The position numbers and the translations under genes are program-made. Source: Oligoflexales bacterium (GTDB lineage Bacteria; Bdellovibrionota_B; Oligoflexia; Oligoflexales; RGVZ01). Taken from it: a DNA stretch of 64,000 nucleotides. The first letter of the stretch is position 1, and each line of letters starts with the position of its first letter. Shown here piece by piece: positions 25,250 through 34,327 of the stretch. The stretch spans positions 1 to 64,000 of the forward strand of contig CANLUT010000005.1 of the NCBI GenBank assembly GCA_947494335.1, read 5' to 3'. A model generated the notes under the pieces. It ran no database searches. It saw only the letters and a list, made by a program, of their open reading frames with translations, and had not been told where the DNA came from.

Positions 25250-26376
25250 TGCGTGATCCTTTCCATCCAAGCGGCAATTTGATGACGACGCTTATTCCAG
25301 ACCGAGGCAAGGGCAATCAGTATGATTCCGGATAGGATTAGACCGAAACCGGTCATCGCAAGCCCTCTTAATGCTTGCAGGAACAAAACAAAGAACCGTA
25401 GTCCCATGAGCATCAGCACGATATTAAATCGTCCTCTAGCCTTTTGTGAGGCGTAGAATGCTCCTAGGAGGCCAAGCTCAATCAAGGTAAAGCACGCGCC
25501 GAGAAGGTCCCCACTTAAGCGCGTAGCGGCCATGTTTACAGCGATTATATAAACAATGACAAGGGACGTGAGTAAGACTTTCTGTAAGTTTGAGTACAGT
25601 TTACTTGCTGCCACTGGTGCGACAATCATTAAAGACAAGACTGAAATGATAGATGTCCCTAACTGTCCAAAGTTGAGCCTTGGATGACCAGCGCTCCAAA
25701 ACTCGACGACTGACAGTCCAATGAGGGCGCCAATCATGACCCAAATGTGCATGGCTTTCATAATGCCGGTGGATCCTCGCAGCAGACGGGCGATGATAGC
25801 GAGTACTGCGGTGAAGAGCGGGGTGATTACAAGCAATAGTTCGGCATGGTCTATTTCGGGTACTCTCAGGATTTTGGATTCAAGCAGTCCCCAAAGAGAC
25901 GCGCCAATAAAACTACCTGCCCAAATGAATGGCGCAAATGTAAACTCGGTTGTGATAACTAAAGGTAGCGTAATCAAAGTCCAGAATAGTAGGGCTTGAT
26001 AAGGTTCACCGTCCGTATGGTAAATTTGTGAAATAAGTCCAATCGTCGCTAATGAAAGAGCTTGAAGAGCTAAAACGAGTACATCATAAATAACACGCTT
26101 GCTCGCTTTATTGGCTTGAAATGCAAAGATGGCTACAACGCTCAAAATGCTGAACGCTGCAAACAATTTGGCATAGTCGCCAATTTGATGCCAGTTTGCA
26201 GCGATAAGCGAAATGATGCCCATGCCGAGTACGGATACGCCAAGCGTCAGGGTTCCGTATAGAAACCAGGACGTTTTAGGTTTGGCGGATTCGTATTGGT
26301 GAATTTTGCCGGCTTGTTCTGAGTTGATGAAGCCCTGCGCGATCCAGTCTTGTAGTAGTTTGTCTAGTTTTGCCAT
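25246..26376 (-). CDS. DUF2157-family polytopic membrane protein
   Basis: The 376-residue protein begins with a soluble helical domain (DKLLQDWIAQGFINSEQAGKI), then ten or so membrane helices. The first pair contains VLGMGIISLIAANW, the signature of DUF2157. A DUF4401-like region may follow. It is coupled by a 4-base overlap to the GDYxxLxY protein; the two families recur together in many bacteria. No function is established. Confidence 0.87.
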   Translation of the reverse strand: MAKLDKLLQDWIAQGFINSEQAGKIHQYESAKPKTSWFLYGTLTLGVSVLGMGIISLIAANWHQIGDYAKLFAAFSILSVVAIFAFQANKASKRVIYDVLVLALQALSLATIGLISQIYHTDGEPYQALLFWTLITLPLVITTEFTFAPFIWAGSFIGASLWGLLESKILRVPEIDHAELLLVITPLFTAVLAIIARLLRGSTGIMKAMHIWVMIGALIGLSVVEFWSAGHPRLNFGQLGTSIISVLSLMIVAPVAASKLYSNLQKVLLTSLVIVYIIAVNMAATRLSGDLLGACFTLIELGLLGAFYASQKARGRFNIVLMLMGLRFFVLFLQALRGLAMTGFGLILSGIILIALASVWNKRRHQIAAWMERITQ

Positions 26377-26482
26377 GCTCAGGCTTATTCCTATCGTTAA
26401 AAATCCAAATTAGTCGATATGATTATCGCCTATTTTTAGAGTTCTCGCCAAGATTTCCGATTTGCCACATGTGCAGTCGCAC

Positions 26483-28354
26483 TTAAAATTGTGATCCGCA
26501 CGCAGTTGCTGGACCGCCAGAATTATCATTAATCGCAGCCCAAACTAATGATTGATTTTCACCGTTAGCGTTTTTGGTGCGGACAATAAACCTCGTTGAT
26601 CCTGCAGGTACCGCGGTGTTTGCTGGTACTGGTGCAGCATACTGAAGATTTGGTTCGTCCCAATACGTAGCGTCTCTGGCTATCGTCATGAATGGATTAA
26701 CCACCGTAAAAGCATTGGAATCGTTTGCCCAGTAAACGACGAAATGCGAAATATCGCTACTCGTTGATGGGGAGACGCTATTGATGTGAAGATCACCCGT
26801 AATGCTGCCCTGAGTTGTGTTGGAATCAGAGAAGCATAATGATACTACGCTGGACATCGGAGGGTTTCCGCCGGAAGGCTGGGCGTCTGTGATGGCTTGA
26901 GATATACCTGTCGCCATTTCGCCAACGCTGTTTTTGGTGTAGACGAGAAAGTGAGTGGCACCAGAGGGAATGACCGTATTTCCAGAAAAACCATGCTGGA
27001 TGTGAAAGCCTGTTTTTGCAAGAGTTGCGATGGCAGCTTGCCCCGCTAGTTTAAGAGTAGAGTTCGATCCCCAATATAATACGTAATCAGTGATGTTCGT
27101 TTCATCGGTTGCTTTTCCAATGGAAAGTGTCCCGCTAATTTGGCCTGTGTCACTATCACTGTCAAAGAATGTAATGCTAGAGGCAGTATAGGTTGGTGCG
27201 GTGTTGCCACTTCCGCCGCCAGTTCCGCTGCCTGAAGGTTCTCCCGTAGGAGAGTCGTCAGATGGAGGGGGTGGGGAGCTAGGTGGTGGATCGGATGGTG
27301 CCGTCGGTGGAGTGTAATTGGAACTGTAACAAGCGGTACCCGCAAGTGCTGCGCCAGATACGCAATCGGCGTATACGCTGTCATATCGAGACTCAATCGT
27401 TGACTGTTGTTGGACCGCGATGCTCGGACTTTCCGCCTGACGATATATTGTCGACTGAATTTGGTAGGCGGCGTACGTAGGTGCAAAGGAGGTGTCTGTT
27501 TCAGCCGCCTTTTTCAAGACATTGTTAGCAATTTCGTAGGAAGTTGAGGTCTCAATGCCGTGATTCACGCGGTAAGCTAAAACGGAAATGGGAATAGAGT
27601 CGCCATAAGTGCTGAACATTGATGAAGACTCAACTTGTGCAACCTGCTCCGTAACGATTGATGGCGACTTGCCTTGTGCAACCAGTGCGCTCAAAGCTTT
27701 GTTCGACTCCTGAGTCATTTGACTGGTTAGGCTGGTTAGATTGATGGGATTAGCTTTTATGTTTTCCTCTTTTTGTTTTCTTACGGTGAGGTAAACGCTA
27801 CTTGCCACTTGCATAACATCGGCGATGCGGAATGCTGTGACGGCAAAAGCCTTTGTTGAGTCTGTATCACCAGCGACGGCTTTCGCTGCGGCAATCTCCA
27901 TCATTTTCGCGGCGATGGACGATGTTCCGTCGACAATCGTCTTGGCTGTCAGGTCTTTGAAAATCGGGGGTAGCACCGTTGCGAATAGTTTGCCATCAGA
28001 GCGCGAGAGTTTTACAACTAAATAAGACCCTTTGGGCGCATTTAGTTTGAGACTGAATTGATTTGATGACGAGGTGGCGGAACCTACAAGTGTTTGCGTT
28101 CCGTTTTTTTCCAAAGCATACGCATTTATGGTATAGGTTAATCTCGTTGTCAGGTTTACGCCACCAATCTGCACGGACTCGTCTGCCTGAGTAAAGTCGG
28201 TAGGATCGTCTTCTTTGACTGTCCCGGTGACCTCGACGCTCTTGCTAGAAGCTCCAGCTGAGGCAGAAGTCCCGGTGGCATTTTTGCGACAGCCAAATTG
28301 AATTGATGTCATCAAAAGTACTATCGCCCAAATGCTGGTCAGGCGTGATGACAT
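26483..28354 (-). CDS. Large low-complexity lipoprotein with two FN3-like repeats
   Basis: ATG 28354 gives a signal ending in FGC, so lipoprotein export is likely; a TTG at 28393 is an alternative. The N-terminal ~350 residues contain a carboxypeptidase-regulatory-like start and a helical AAAKAVAGDTDSTKAFAVTAF region. A Pro/Ser/Gly-rich linker (PPPSSPPPPSDDSP) separates two ~100-residue repeats (start sites near residue 435 and 540). Each has an opening FxDSDxxxGxIxGxL strand and a ..SDISHFVVYWA.. or TDYVLYWG segment, then an IPSGATHFLVYTKN or VPAGSTRFIVRTKN tail. These look like fibronectin-type or adhesin beta domains. A surface or adhesive role is inference. Confidence 0.75.
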   Translation of the reverse strand: MSSRLTSIWAIVLLMTSIQFGCRKNATGTSASAGASSKSVEVTGTVKEDDPTDFTQADESVQIGGVNLTTRLTYTINAYALEKNGTQTLVGSATSSSNQFSLKLNAPKGSYLVVKLSRSDGKLFATVLPPIFKDLTAKTIVDGTSSIAAKMMEIAAAKAVAGDTDSTKAFAVTAFRIADVMQVASSVYLTVRKQKEENIKANPINLTSLTSQMTQESNKALSALVAQGKSPSIVTEQVAQVESSSMFSTYGDSIPISVLAYRVNHGIETSTSYEIANNVLKKAAETDTSFAPTYAAYQIQSTIYRQAESPSIAVQQQSTIESRYDSVYADCVSGAALAGTACYSSNYTPPTAPSDPPPSSPPPPSDDSPTGEPSGSGTGGGSGNTAPTYTASSITFFDSDSDTGQISGTLSIGKATDETNITDYVLYWGSNSTLKLAGQAAIATLAKTGFHIQHGFSGNTVIPSGATHFLVYTKNSVGEMATGISQAITDAQPSGGNPPMSSVVSLCFSDSNTTQGSITGDLHINSVSPSTSSDISHFVVYWANDSNAFTVVNPFMTIARDATYWDEPNLQYAAPVPANTAVPAGSTRFIVRTKNANGENQSLVWAAINDNSGGPATACGSQF

Positions 28355-28795
28355 TTGAGTTAATTTAAATTTCGGAAAGACTAATAAAGTCAAAACGATC
28401 TCCGTTTTCAGTCATAGAATTGGGATCGGATTTTATTGGTTCGCTCTTTAACCAAAATTTCAACACGGCATAGCTCAGAGGAGAAGGTGTGCAGGAAACG
28501 GCGCTAGATACCTGAATTATTTGCTTTTTTTATGGCTAAATTGGTCGATTTAAATTGCGGTTGGAGGTGGCGATTGAATAGCCTCTGGGCGACGAGTTGG
28601 CGGGATTTGGATTTGGTGGAATTGGAATGAATAAAGTGCCATTTTTTGGACGTGGAGGAAGCAAACATCGGGGACAAGCTACATGCTAACTGTTTTCACT
28701 GTCGGTTGGATGGCAGAAATTGGAGCTACCCGTCCAATTCTAAATTGCTCCTTACTTGGCAATTTCAAATCAGTCGGATAGCCCTATTTTGCTCT
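28355..28795. other. Intergenic stretch of ~440 bp, no gene seen
   Basis: This lies between the start of the large lipoprotein gene and the end of the subtilase gene, both on the minus strand. The sequence is unusually rich in GGATTT/TTGG words and has no good coding frame on either strand. A GGAGC/GCTCC pair separated by 20 bases (28723-28752 area) is the only weak fold near the subtilase stop. The lipoprotein promoter must lie here. Confidence 0.4.
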
Positions 28796-30304
28796 TTATT
28801 TGGTGAGGCGAGTCTTTACGACTTCGTAGGCGTTAGCAATGCCATGACCAAATGTGTTGTTGGGTCGTGCGGTTCCTGGGACGCCGCCGCAAGACTGGGT
28901 GCTTGTTTTTGCTTCAGATGTGTTTTTAATTAGCGCCTCTGTTTCGGCGATTTTACCGATCAGTGATGGATCGGCTGACCACAACAAAGCAACCAAACCT
29001 ACCACATGAGGGCCGGCCATCGATGTGCCACTCCAACCAAACTCAGCGTATCCACCGCTACGGACAGCCGAACGTACGTCAACTCCCGGCGCGGAAACGT
29101 GAGGTCCAACTTTATTGTCAAACGTACTTGGTCCACGGCTTGAGAAGCTGGCAATCGAGTCATTGCGGTGATTGACGGCGCCAACGCTTAGAACAAGGTC
29201 TGAATGGAATGCTGGACCATCCTTGATCGTTGAGCATCCGCTCCCTTCATTGCCGGCAGAAACGACAACAAAGATTCCTGCAGCTCGCATAGCCGTCAAG
29301 ATTCGCTCGAACTCGCCACCTTCACAGCCCTCACTACGTGGGCAGCCCCAGCTGTTGTTGATCACGTGAGGAGCCATGTCAGGGCGTGCATCTCTTACAG
29401 GGTCGCCATTTTGTGGCCATGGCGCAAGGAACCATTGAAAACATTCAGTGTACATCTCGGGGTTACCGATGCCCGCGTCCATGTTGCGGCAGGCGACCCA
29501 TTTTGCCCCTGGGGCCACGCCGATTTGGTTGCCTTGATTGTCGTCGCCGACCACCGTGCCAATGGTGTGTGTTCCGTGATCGTGATCGTCACATGGAGCG
29601 GTCACATTGTAACCACACGATGAACTCCCACCGATACTGCGATGAGCGGCATCATGCCAGGAGTAGGTGTGATCCGCTGTTGTTCCGTTCCAACCGCGGT
29701 AGTGAGGTTGGAGTGCTTTATGGTCCCAACGCACGCCAGTGTCTTGGCCGGCAATGACGATGTTCTCCCCGCGAATTTTGAACTCGCTCCAAACTCTTGT
29801 GGCGCCAAAACGGGTGACATTTGCTCCAGGGCCTTTTGGTTCATCAAATGATCTGAAAGTTGTTGAGGGCATGATGTTCTTGATTTCTGGATTTCCAACG
29901 ATTCTGAGAACGTCCTCGCGCTTAGCCAAGACTTCAAGTTGAGCCTGGGTGATTCCGTCCGCAGCGATCATGTTGCTGACATAATAGGATCGCGTGGGTA
30001 TTTTTTCGGAAGATAGCCACTTGAGCAGATCTGCTTGGGATGTTGTTGACGTATCTACCAAAGCGCTGAAAACGGCCTTAATGCGCTCTGCGCGCTCTGC
30101 CGATTGGTTCACAGCGGCAAAACTGGCCTCGTCTTTCAAGTAGATCAAGACTGTTTGCGAGGTTTCGTTAAAGCTTTTTTGCTTGTACTGATTCAGCAGC
30201 CACGGAGAAACTTTTGACTGCCATACTGGTACCCCAGCTGATGCGGTTAATGATGCCGCCAAAACAGTAGCGCTCATCATCATTTTTAAGATCGAAAATT
30301 TCAT
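28796..30304 (-). CDS. Secreted subtilisin-like serine peptidase (family S8)
   Basis: A signal peptide (to ~residue 23, LTASAG) is followed by an I9-type propeptide (about 45-145), then the S8 domain. The catalytic triad is visible: Asp188 in AGQDTGV, His243 in DHDHGTH, and Ser428 in GTSMAGPH, with the oxyanion Asn317 in NNSWG. A Cys-rich loop GSSSCGYNVTAPCDDHDHG before the His and the paired loop near CPRSEGCEGG suggest disulfides and export. The mature enzyme is closest in layout to bacillopeptidase F-like subtilases. It lies 26 bases after the coiled-coil partner gene on the same strand. Confidence 0.93.
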   Translation of the reverse strand: MKFSILKMMMSATVLAASLTASAGVPVWQSKVSPWLLNQYKQKSFNETSQTVLIYLKDEASFAAVNQSAERAERIKAVFSALVDTSTTSQADLLKWLSSEKIPTRSYYVSNMIAADGITQAQLEVLAKREDVLRIVGNPEIKNIMPSTTFRSFDEPKGPGANVTRFGATRVWSEFKIRGENIVIAGQDTGVRWDHKALQPHYRGWNGTTADHTYSWHDAAHRSIGGSSSCGYNVTAPCDDHDHGTHTIGTVVGDDNQGNQIGVAPGAKWVACRNMDAGIGNPEMYTECFQWFLAPWPQNGDPVRDARPDMAPHVINNSWGCPRSEGCEGGEFERILTAMRAAGIFVVVSAGNEGSGCSTIKDGPAFHSDLVLSVGAVNHRNDSIASFSSRGPSTFDNKVGPHVSAPGVDVRSAVRSGGYAEFGWSGTSMAGPHVVGLVALLWSADPSLIGKIAETEALIKNTSEAKTSTQSCGGVPGTARPNNTFGHGIANAYEVVKTRLTK

Positions 30305-30330
30305 AAATAACTCCTTTCAAGTGAGTCTTT

Positions 30331-30951
30331 TCATTTAAGCTTTGAATATTTGAAGCATGACAAGTCTTGGTCGTTAATGTCATCGAGTAGAGAGGCCAAG
30401 ACCTTGGCGTCCGCCGGTGGTAACGGGCACAGGCTTCGATATTTGGGACATGGACTTTTCCAATCAATGGTGCTGAAAATTTTTCGAGGTCCACCGTCGG
30501 GATCCTCCGAGAATGTCACTGTAAAAATCTTCTCAACTTTTAGTTTCAGTGAATCATGATGTTTTTTAACGGATCCCAGCTTTTTGCGGGCTGACTCGAG
30601 CTGGCCCTCACTTGTAAGCAGCTGCTCGTGAAAGAGTTTGATTTGCGACGAGATAGTGTCCCGTTCTTCGAGGAGTTTTGCGTCGTAGTCGTTTGATTGT
30701 AGCTGTTTATTGACAAGTCGCAGTTTAGCTTCATGGTTCTCAATAATGGCCTTGGACTTTTTTCTGGCATTTTCTGCGAGAATAATTACATCCTCCGCCT
30801 GATACTTGTCGCCAACGGCGTCCGCATAGGCTCCACTTGCGATGCGCCTGCATTTCTCCCTATAATTTAGGGTAGGGTCGTCCTGAGCTACGGCTGGCTG
30901 GCAACCTAGCGCAAAAAAAATAGGCATGATTCGCAATACATAAGCGCGCAC
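30331..30951 (-). CDS. Exported coiled-coil protein next to the subtilase
   Basis: The best start is GTG 30951, eight bases after AAGGAG; the frame runs further upstream without a start of that quality. The signal (MPIFFALGCQPAVAQ) could be cut after AVAQ or used as a weak lipobox at GC. Residues ~70-150 are a long coiled coil (KSKAIIENHEAKLRLVNKQ..), and the C-terminal ~55 residues hold four cysteines (CPKYRSLC, SC). No family is recognised. Cotranscription with the downstream subtilase suggests a chaperone, inhibitor or substrate relation, but that is inference. Confidence 0.7.
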   Translation of the reverse strand: MRAYVLRIMPIFFALGCQPAVAQDDPTLNYREKCRRIASGAYADAVGDKYQAEDVIILAENARKKSKAIIENHEAKLRLVNKQLQSNDYDAKLLEERDTISSQIKLFHEQLLTSEGQLESARKKLGSVKKHHDSLKLKVEKIFTVTFSEDPDGGPRKIFSTIDWKSPCPKYRSLCPLPPADAKVLASLLDDINDQDLSCFKYSKLK

Positions 30952-31061
30952 AACGTTTTCTCCTTGGAACAGTGTTAAGAGTCTATTAAATTTTAAGGTT
31001 CGATTCGAGAGTAAAATATCTGGTTTTTCGCACATTAGCCCCGCCGTGGGCAGGAGCTCCC

Positions 31062-32939
31062 ATGCAAAAGAAGGACAATTTCTTTACCGACAACCAAGAT
31101 CTGGATTTTCACTTTGAGAACAAGATCGAGTGGGACGTCCTGTTTGACATGACGCTGGCTGAAGACCGCGATTCTCTGGGGGTCTCCAGCAAAGATGAGT
31201 ACAAAAAATCCTTCAAAGATCTGCTCACCCAATTGGGTGAGGTTGTTGGAACCACGATTGCCGCCAACCAGCACAAGGTGGCTACCCAGGATCTGACCCT
31301 GAAGAATGGTGAGGTCCACTTTCCCCCGGCCATCAGTGAGAATATCCAGGTTTTGAAGGACATGGGTATCGCTGGAATGGGCATAGCAAGCCGTTTTGGC
31401 GGGCTCCCTGGGCCGATCGCCGCAGAGCTCCCAGCCGTGGAAATGCTGTACCGTGCCTGTCCTTCCACCTATATCAATATTACCTGGTACGCCCCAGTGG
31501 CCCGGGTCATTGATGAGTTCGGATCCGAAGAACAAAAACTGGCTATCATCCCGCGCATTGCCTCAGGTGAGTGGAGCGGTAACATGGCGCTCACTGAGCC
31601 GGATGCCGGCTCTGACTTGGCCGCAATTAGAACTTACGGGGAGAAACAGGCTGACGGATCTTGGCGCCTTTATGGGTCCAAAAGATTTATCTCGAACGGC
31701 TGTGGTCAGGTTTCGCTTGTCCTTGCGAAAGGCAATAAGGGTGCTAAGGGCCTCCAAAACCTTAATATGTTCGTATGCCTTCGTAAAAATGACGATGGCT
31801 CCAACAACTATGAAGTGACTAAAATTGAAGAAAAAGTAGGGCTTCATGGCTCACCAACTTGTGAGTTGAAATATGATGGCTCAAGGGCAGAGCTTATTGG
31901 GGAAGAGGGTGCTGGCTTTCAGTACATGTTGCACCTGATGAATGAGGCTCGCGTCGGAGTGGCAATTCAGGGTGTAGGAGTCATGGAGTCAGTATTACGA
32001 CTCGCAAAAGATTACACCTCCCAGCGTCAGGCTTGGGGCCGTCCGATCGCTCAACATGAATTGCTGGCAGAAAAACTGCTAGACCTTGAAGTCTCCACTC
32101 TTGCGGCACGGTCATTGTGCTATCAGGCAGCGAATGCTCTAGCCATCTATCAAACCGCAAGTCGCAAGCTCCTGGATGACGCGTCCCTAACACAGGAATC
32201 GAAGGACCGTATCAAGGACATCAAGAAGAAGTACGAGCGTCGGCTTCGACGCTGGACTCCACTGGTCAAGTACTATGCCGCGGAACAGGCATTCTACAAT
32301 GCGCGGCAATGTTTACAGATGCATGGTGGTTACGGCTTTACCAAAGAATACCAGCCTGAATGGTGGCTACGCGAAAGCTTGATTATCCCTGTTTATGAAG
32401 GCACCAGTCAGATTCAGGCACTGATGTGTATCAAAGACACGATGAAAGACATCATCCGCCGACCGACTAACTTTATTGAAAGTGCGCTTGGCTCCCAGCT
32501 TGCACAAATTTCTCAGCGCGATCCACTCCGCAGAAAACTTGCAAACCTCAAAAAAGAGTTCAATGGAACGATGGTGAACATCATGTTCCAGCTGGTAAAG
32601 GCTAACATGAAAGCGTCCATGGGTGATGTGAACCCGATGAACATCCGTAAGATGATTCAAGTCATCACCAAGGACCTGGTAAAATTTGAGAACCTGCGAC
32701 CGGCTCTTCTTCACGCAGAACGAGTCACTGAGATGAAGTCTGCAATTTGTATAGCGGAGAGTCTGATCGCCGATGCAGCGATTGATTCTACGCGCACCTG
32801 GATTGCGGAGCGCTGGATGAATAAAGCGATACCACGATTTATGATGCTTCGTGCAGAGGTAGAGCAGCAGGAGCCGGTGCTTGCACACCGACTATCTGAG
32901 GTTCCTCTAATGAACATGGCCGCTCAAATGAATGGTTAG
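31062..32939 (+). CDS. Acyl-CoA dehydrogenase (long form, ~600 residues)
   Basis: The 625-residue flavoprotein has an extra N-terminal domain (NQDLDFHFENKIEW...), the FAD/substrate motif LTEPDAGSDLAAIRT, a middle beta domain, and a C-terminal helical part with the active-site Glu in PVYEGTSQIQ. A C-terminal extension of ~120 residues follows. This is the long acyl-CoA dehydrogenase type, similar in plan to DmdC/FadE-like enzymes, which abstract alpha and beta hydrogens of acyl-CoA and pass electrons to electron-transfer flavoprotein. ATG 31062 is preceded by CAGGAGC. Substrate chain length cannot be told. It converges with the FAD oxidoreductase gene with only two bases between. Confidence 0.92.
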   Translation: MQKKDNFFTDNQDLDFHFENKIEWDVLFDMTLAEDRDSLGVSSKDEYKKSFKDLLTQLGEVVGTTIAANQHKVATQDLTLKNGEVHFPPAISENIQVLKDMGIAGMGIASRFGGLPGPIAAELPAVEMLYRACPSTYINITWYAPVARVIDEFGSEEQKLAIIPRIASGEWSGNMALTEPDAGSDLAAIRTYGEKQADGSWRLYGSKRFISNGCGQVSLVLAKGNKGAKGLQNLNMFVCLRKNDDGSNNYEVTKIEEKVGLHGSPTCELKYDGSRAELIGEEGAGFQYMLHLMNEARVGVAIQGVGVMESVLRLAKDYTSQRQAWGRPIAQHELLAEKLLDLEVSTLAARSLCYQAANALAIYQTASRKLLDDASLTQESKDRIKDIKKKYERRLRRWTPLVKYYAAEQAFYNARQCLQMHGGYGFTKEYQPEWWLRESLIIPVYEGTSQIQALMCIKDTMKDIIRRPTNFIESALGSQLAQISQRDPLRRKLANLKKEFNGTMVNIMFQLVKANMKASMGDVNPMNIRKMIQVITKDLVKFENLRPALLHAERVTEMKSAICIAESLIADAAIDSTRTWIAERWMNKAIPRFMMLRAEVEQQEPVLAHRLSEVPLMNMAAQMNG

Positions 32940-32941
32940 TC

Positions 32942-34144
32942 TCAAGTTTTCGGATTGAAATACTTCGCGACCGCAGGGATTGGGTTGCCCATCATGATGT
33001 CAGCAAGCAGCTTGGCGCTGCCATGAGCCCAACTGAACCCGTGTCCTGTGTAACCTGCACAGGTGTATACGCGTGGGCTAGTTGTAGGTCCGATAAATGG
33101 AAATCCAGTTTTTGAGGCCGCCATGATGCCTGCCCAGCTGAACTCCCATTCGATTTTTTCTTTGATGTCATAATGATGTTGAACAAAATCCTGAAGACCC
33201 TTTTCAACAGTTGGATTTGGTACGACGTCGTAGGTACCAATCTCGCCGCCTGGGGTGTTGTTACGCCAGCCGCCGATCATTAAACGATTGTCCTCTGATA
33301 TTAGTGCGTACTCGTAACCATGATCAAAGCTATGAGGATACTTGACCTTGAACTGATGCTTGAGTGGCTTTGACGTGATGATCTGTCCTTTGAATGGATC
33401 CACCAGTTTGCGCTCCGCAAAAAATCTTGAGAGCAGCGGTGAATAGGCGTTAGCAGCGATTACAACGGCGTCAAATTTATGTGTGCCATGCTGACTTTTT
33501 ACCTCAACGAAATCTCCAACTTCCTCCACGCTTGAAACTTTGACGCCCGAGAAATACCGCGCACCGCGATCAAGAGCGTTTTGAATGAGCCCATTTCTGA
33601 ATTTAACGGGGTGGGCATGAGCGCTTCCAGGTTCGTAGCGGGCTCCGCGGACATTTTTGAAGCCCATCGCCTCGACTTCGGCCTTTGGCACGTAGCGGCT
33701 GTCAAAACCATTTCGATGCAGTAATTCAATTGAGTCTTTGATCTCTTTATCTTCGACGTCGTCAATGGCAATCACCATGTAACCGTCTTGTCGGTAGTCC
33801 GCGTCCATATTGAGGCGTTTAATCGTGTCCCTCACTTCATGGCAGATATCTATTGAGTAGCCCCAAATTTCGCGAGCGACCTGCTCACCATGGAGCGCGG
33901 TGAGTGCCATCATGCTTTCCACCGTGCCATAAAGAATGTGACCGCAATTACGATACGTGGCCGCCTTTTCTTGTTCGAAATCTAAAATGGTGACGTCATC
34001 AAGACCATTTTCCAAGAGCCAATACGCTACGCTTGCGCCAGAAAGACCTGATCCAATAACGGCAATGCCGCCATCTTTGGGAGCCTCAACTTTTCCTGTA
34101 ATCGGTGGAACCACCATCCAAAATGATTTGGTCCAGTCGGCCAT
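32942..34144 (-). CDS. FAD-dependent oxidoreductase (DAO family)
   Basis: Start ATG 34144 behind GAGG. The 400-residue protein begins with a dinucleotide fold IAVIGSGLSGASVAYWLLENG, has the DAO substrate-domain pattern, and ends with AGYTGHGFSWAHGSAKLLADIM, a hallmark of the glycine/D-amino acid oxidase superfamily. Close relatives are gamma-glutamylputrescine oxidoreductase (PuuB) and other amine or amino-acid oxidases. The substrate is not evident. It stands alone between two genes on the other strand. Confidence 0.9.
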   Translation of the reverse strand: MADWTKSFWMVVPPITGKVEAPKDGGIAVIGSGLSGASVAYWLLENGLDDVTILDFEQEKAATYRNCGHILYGTVESMMALTALHGEQVAREIWGYSIDICHEVRDTIKRLNMDADYRQDGYMVIAIDDVEDKEIKDSIELLHRNGFDSRYVPKAEVEAMGFKNVRGARYEPGSAHAHPVKFRNGLIQNALDRGARYFSGVKVSSVEEVGDFVEVKSQHGTHKFDAVVIAANAYSPLLSRFFAERKLVDPFKGQIITSKPLKHQFKVKYPHSFDHGYEYALISEDNRLMIGGWRNNTPGGEIGTYDVVPNPTVEKGLQDFVQHHYDIKEKIEWEFSWAGIMAASKTGFPFIGPTTSPRVYTCAGYTGHGFSWAHGSAKLLADIMMGNPIPAVAKYFNPKT

Positions 34145-34327
34145 GAAATACCTCAAGCGGAAGAGACTAGGGTTATTGAGAGGTCTTAGCTAGTTGCAAC
34201 TCCCTGAATTGTCAAGATTAATTTACCCCTGTTCTAAGACACTAAAGTTTAAGAGTAAAAATGCCGATACTACGCCCACTTAAGAGTGCAGTTTTGCAAG
34301 TAGATCTTGATTTAGAGGAATGCGCCT

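Noticed and set aside
28646-28933. 95-residue plus-strand frame across the intergenic gap into the subtilase end
   Set aside because: Overlaps the subtilase C-terminus on the opposite strand, Cys-rich composition is random-like and there is no ribosome site.
32367-32888. 173-residue minus-strand frame inside the first acyl-CoA dehydrogenase
   Set aside because: Complement of conserved C-terminal coding sequence, no start site.
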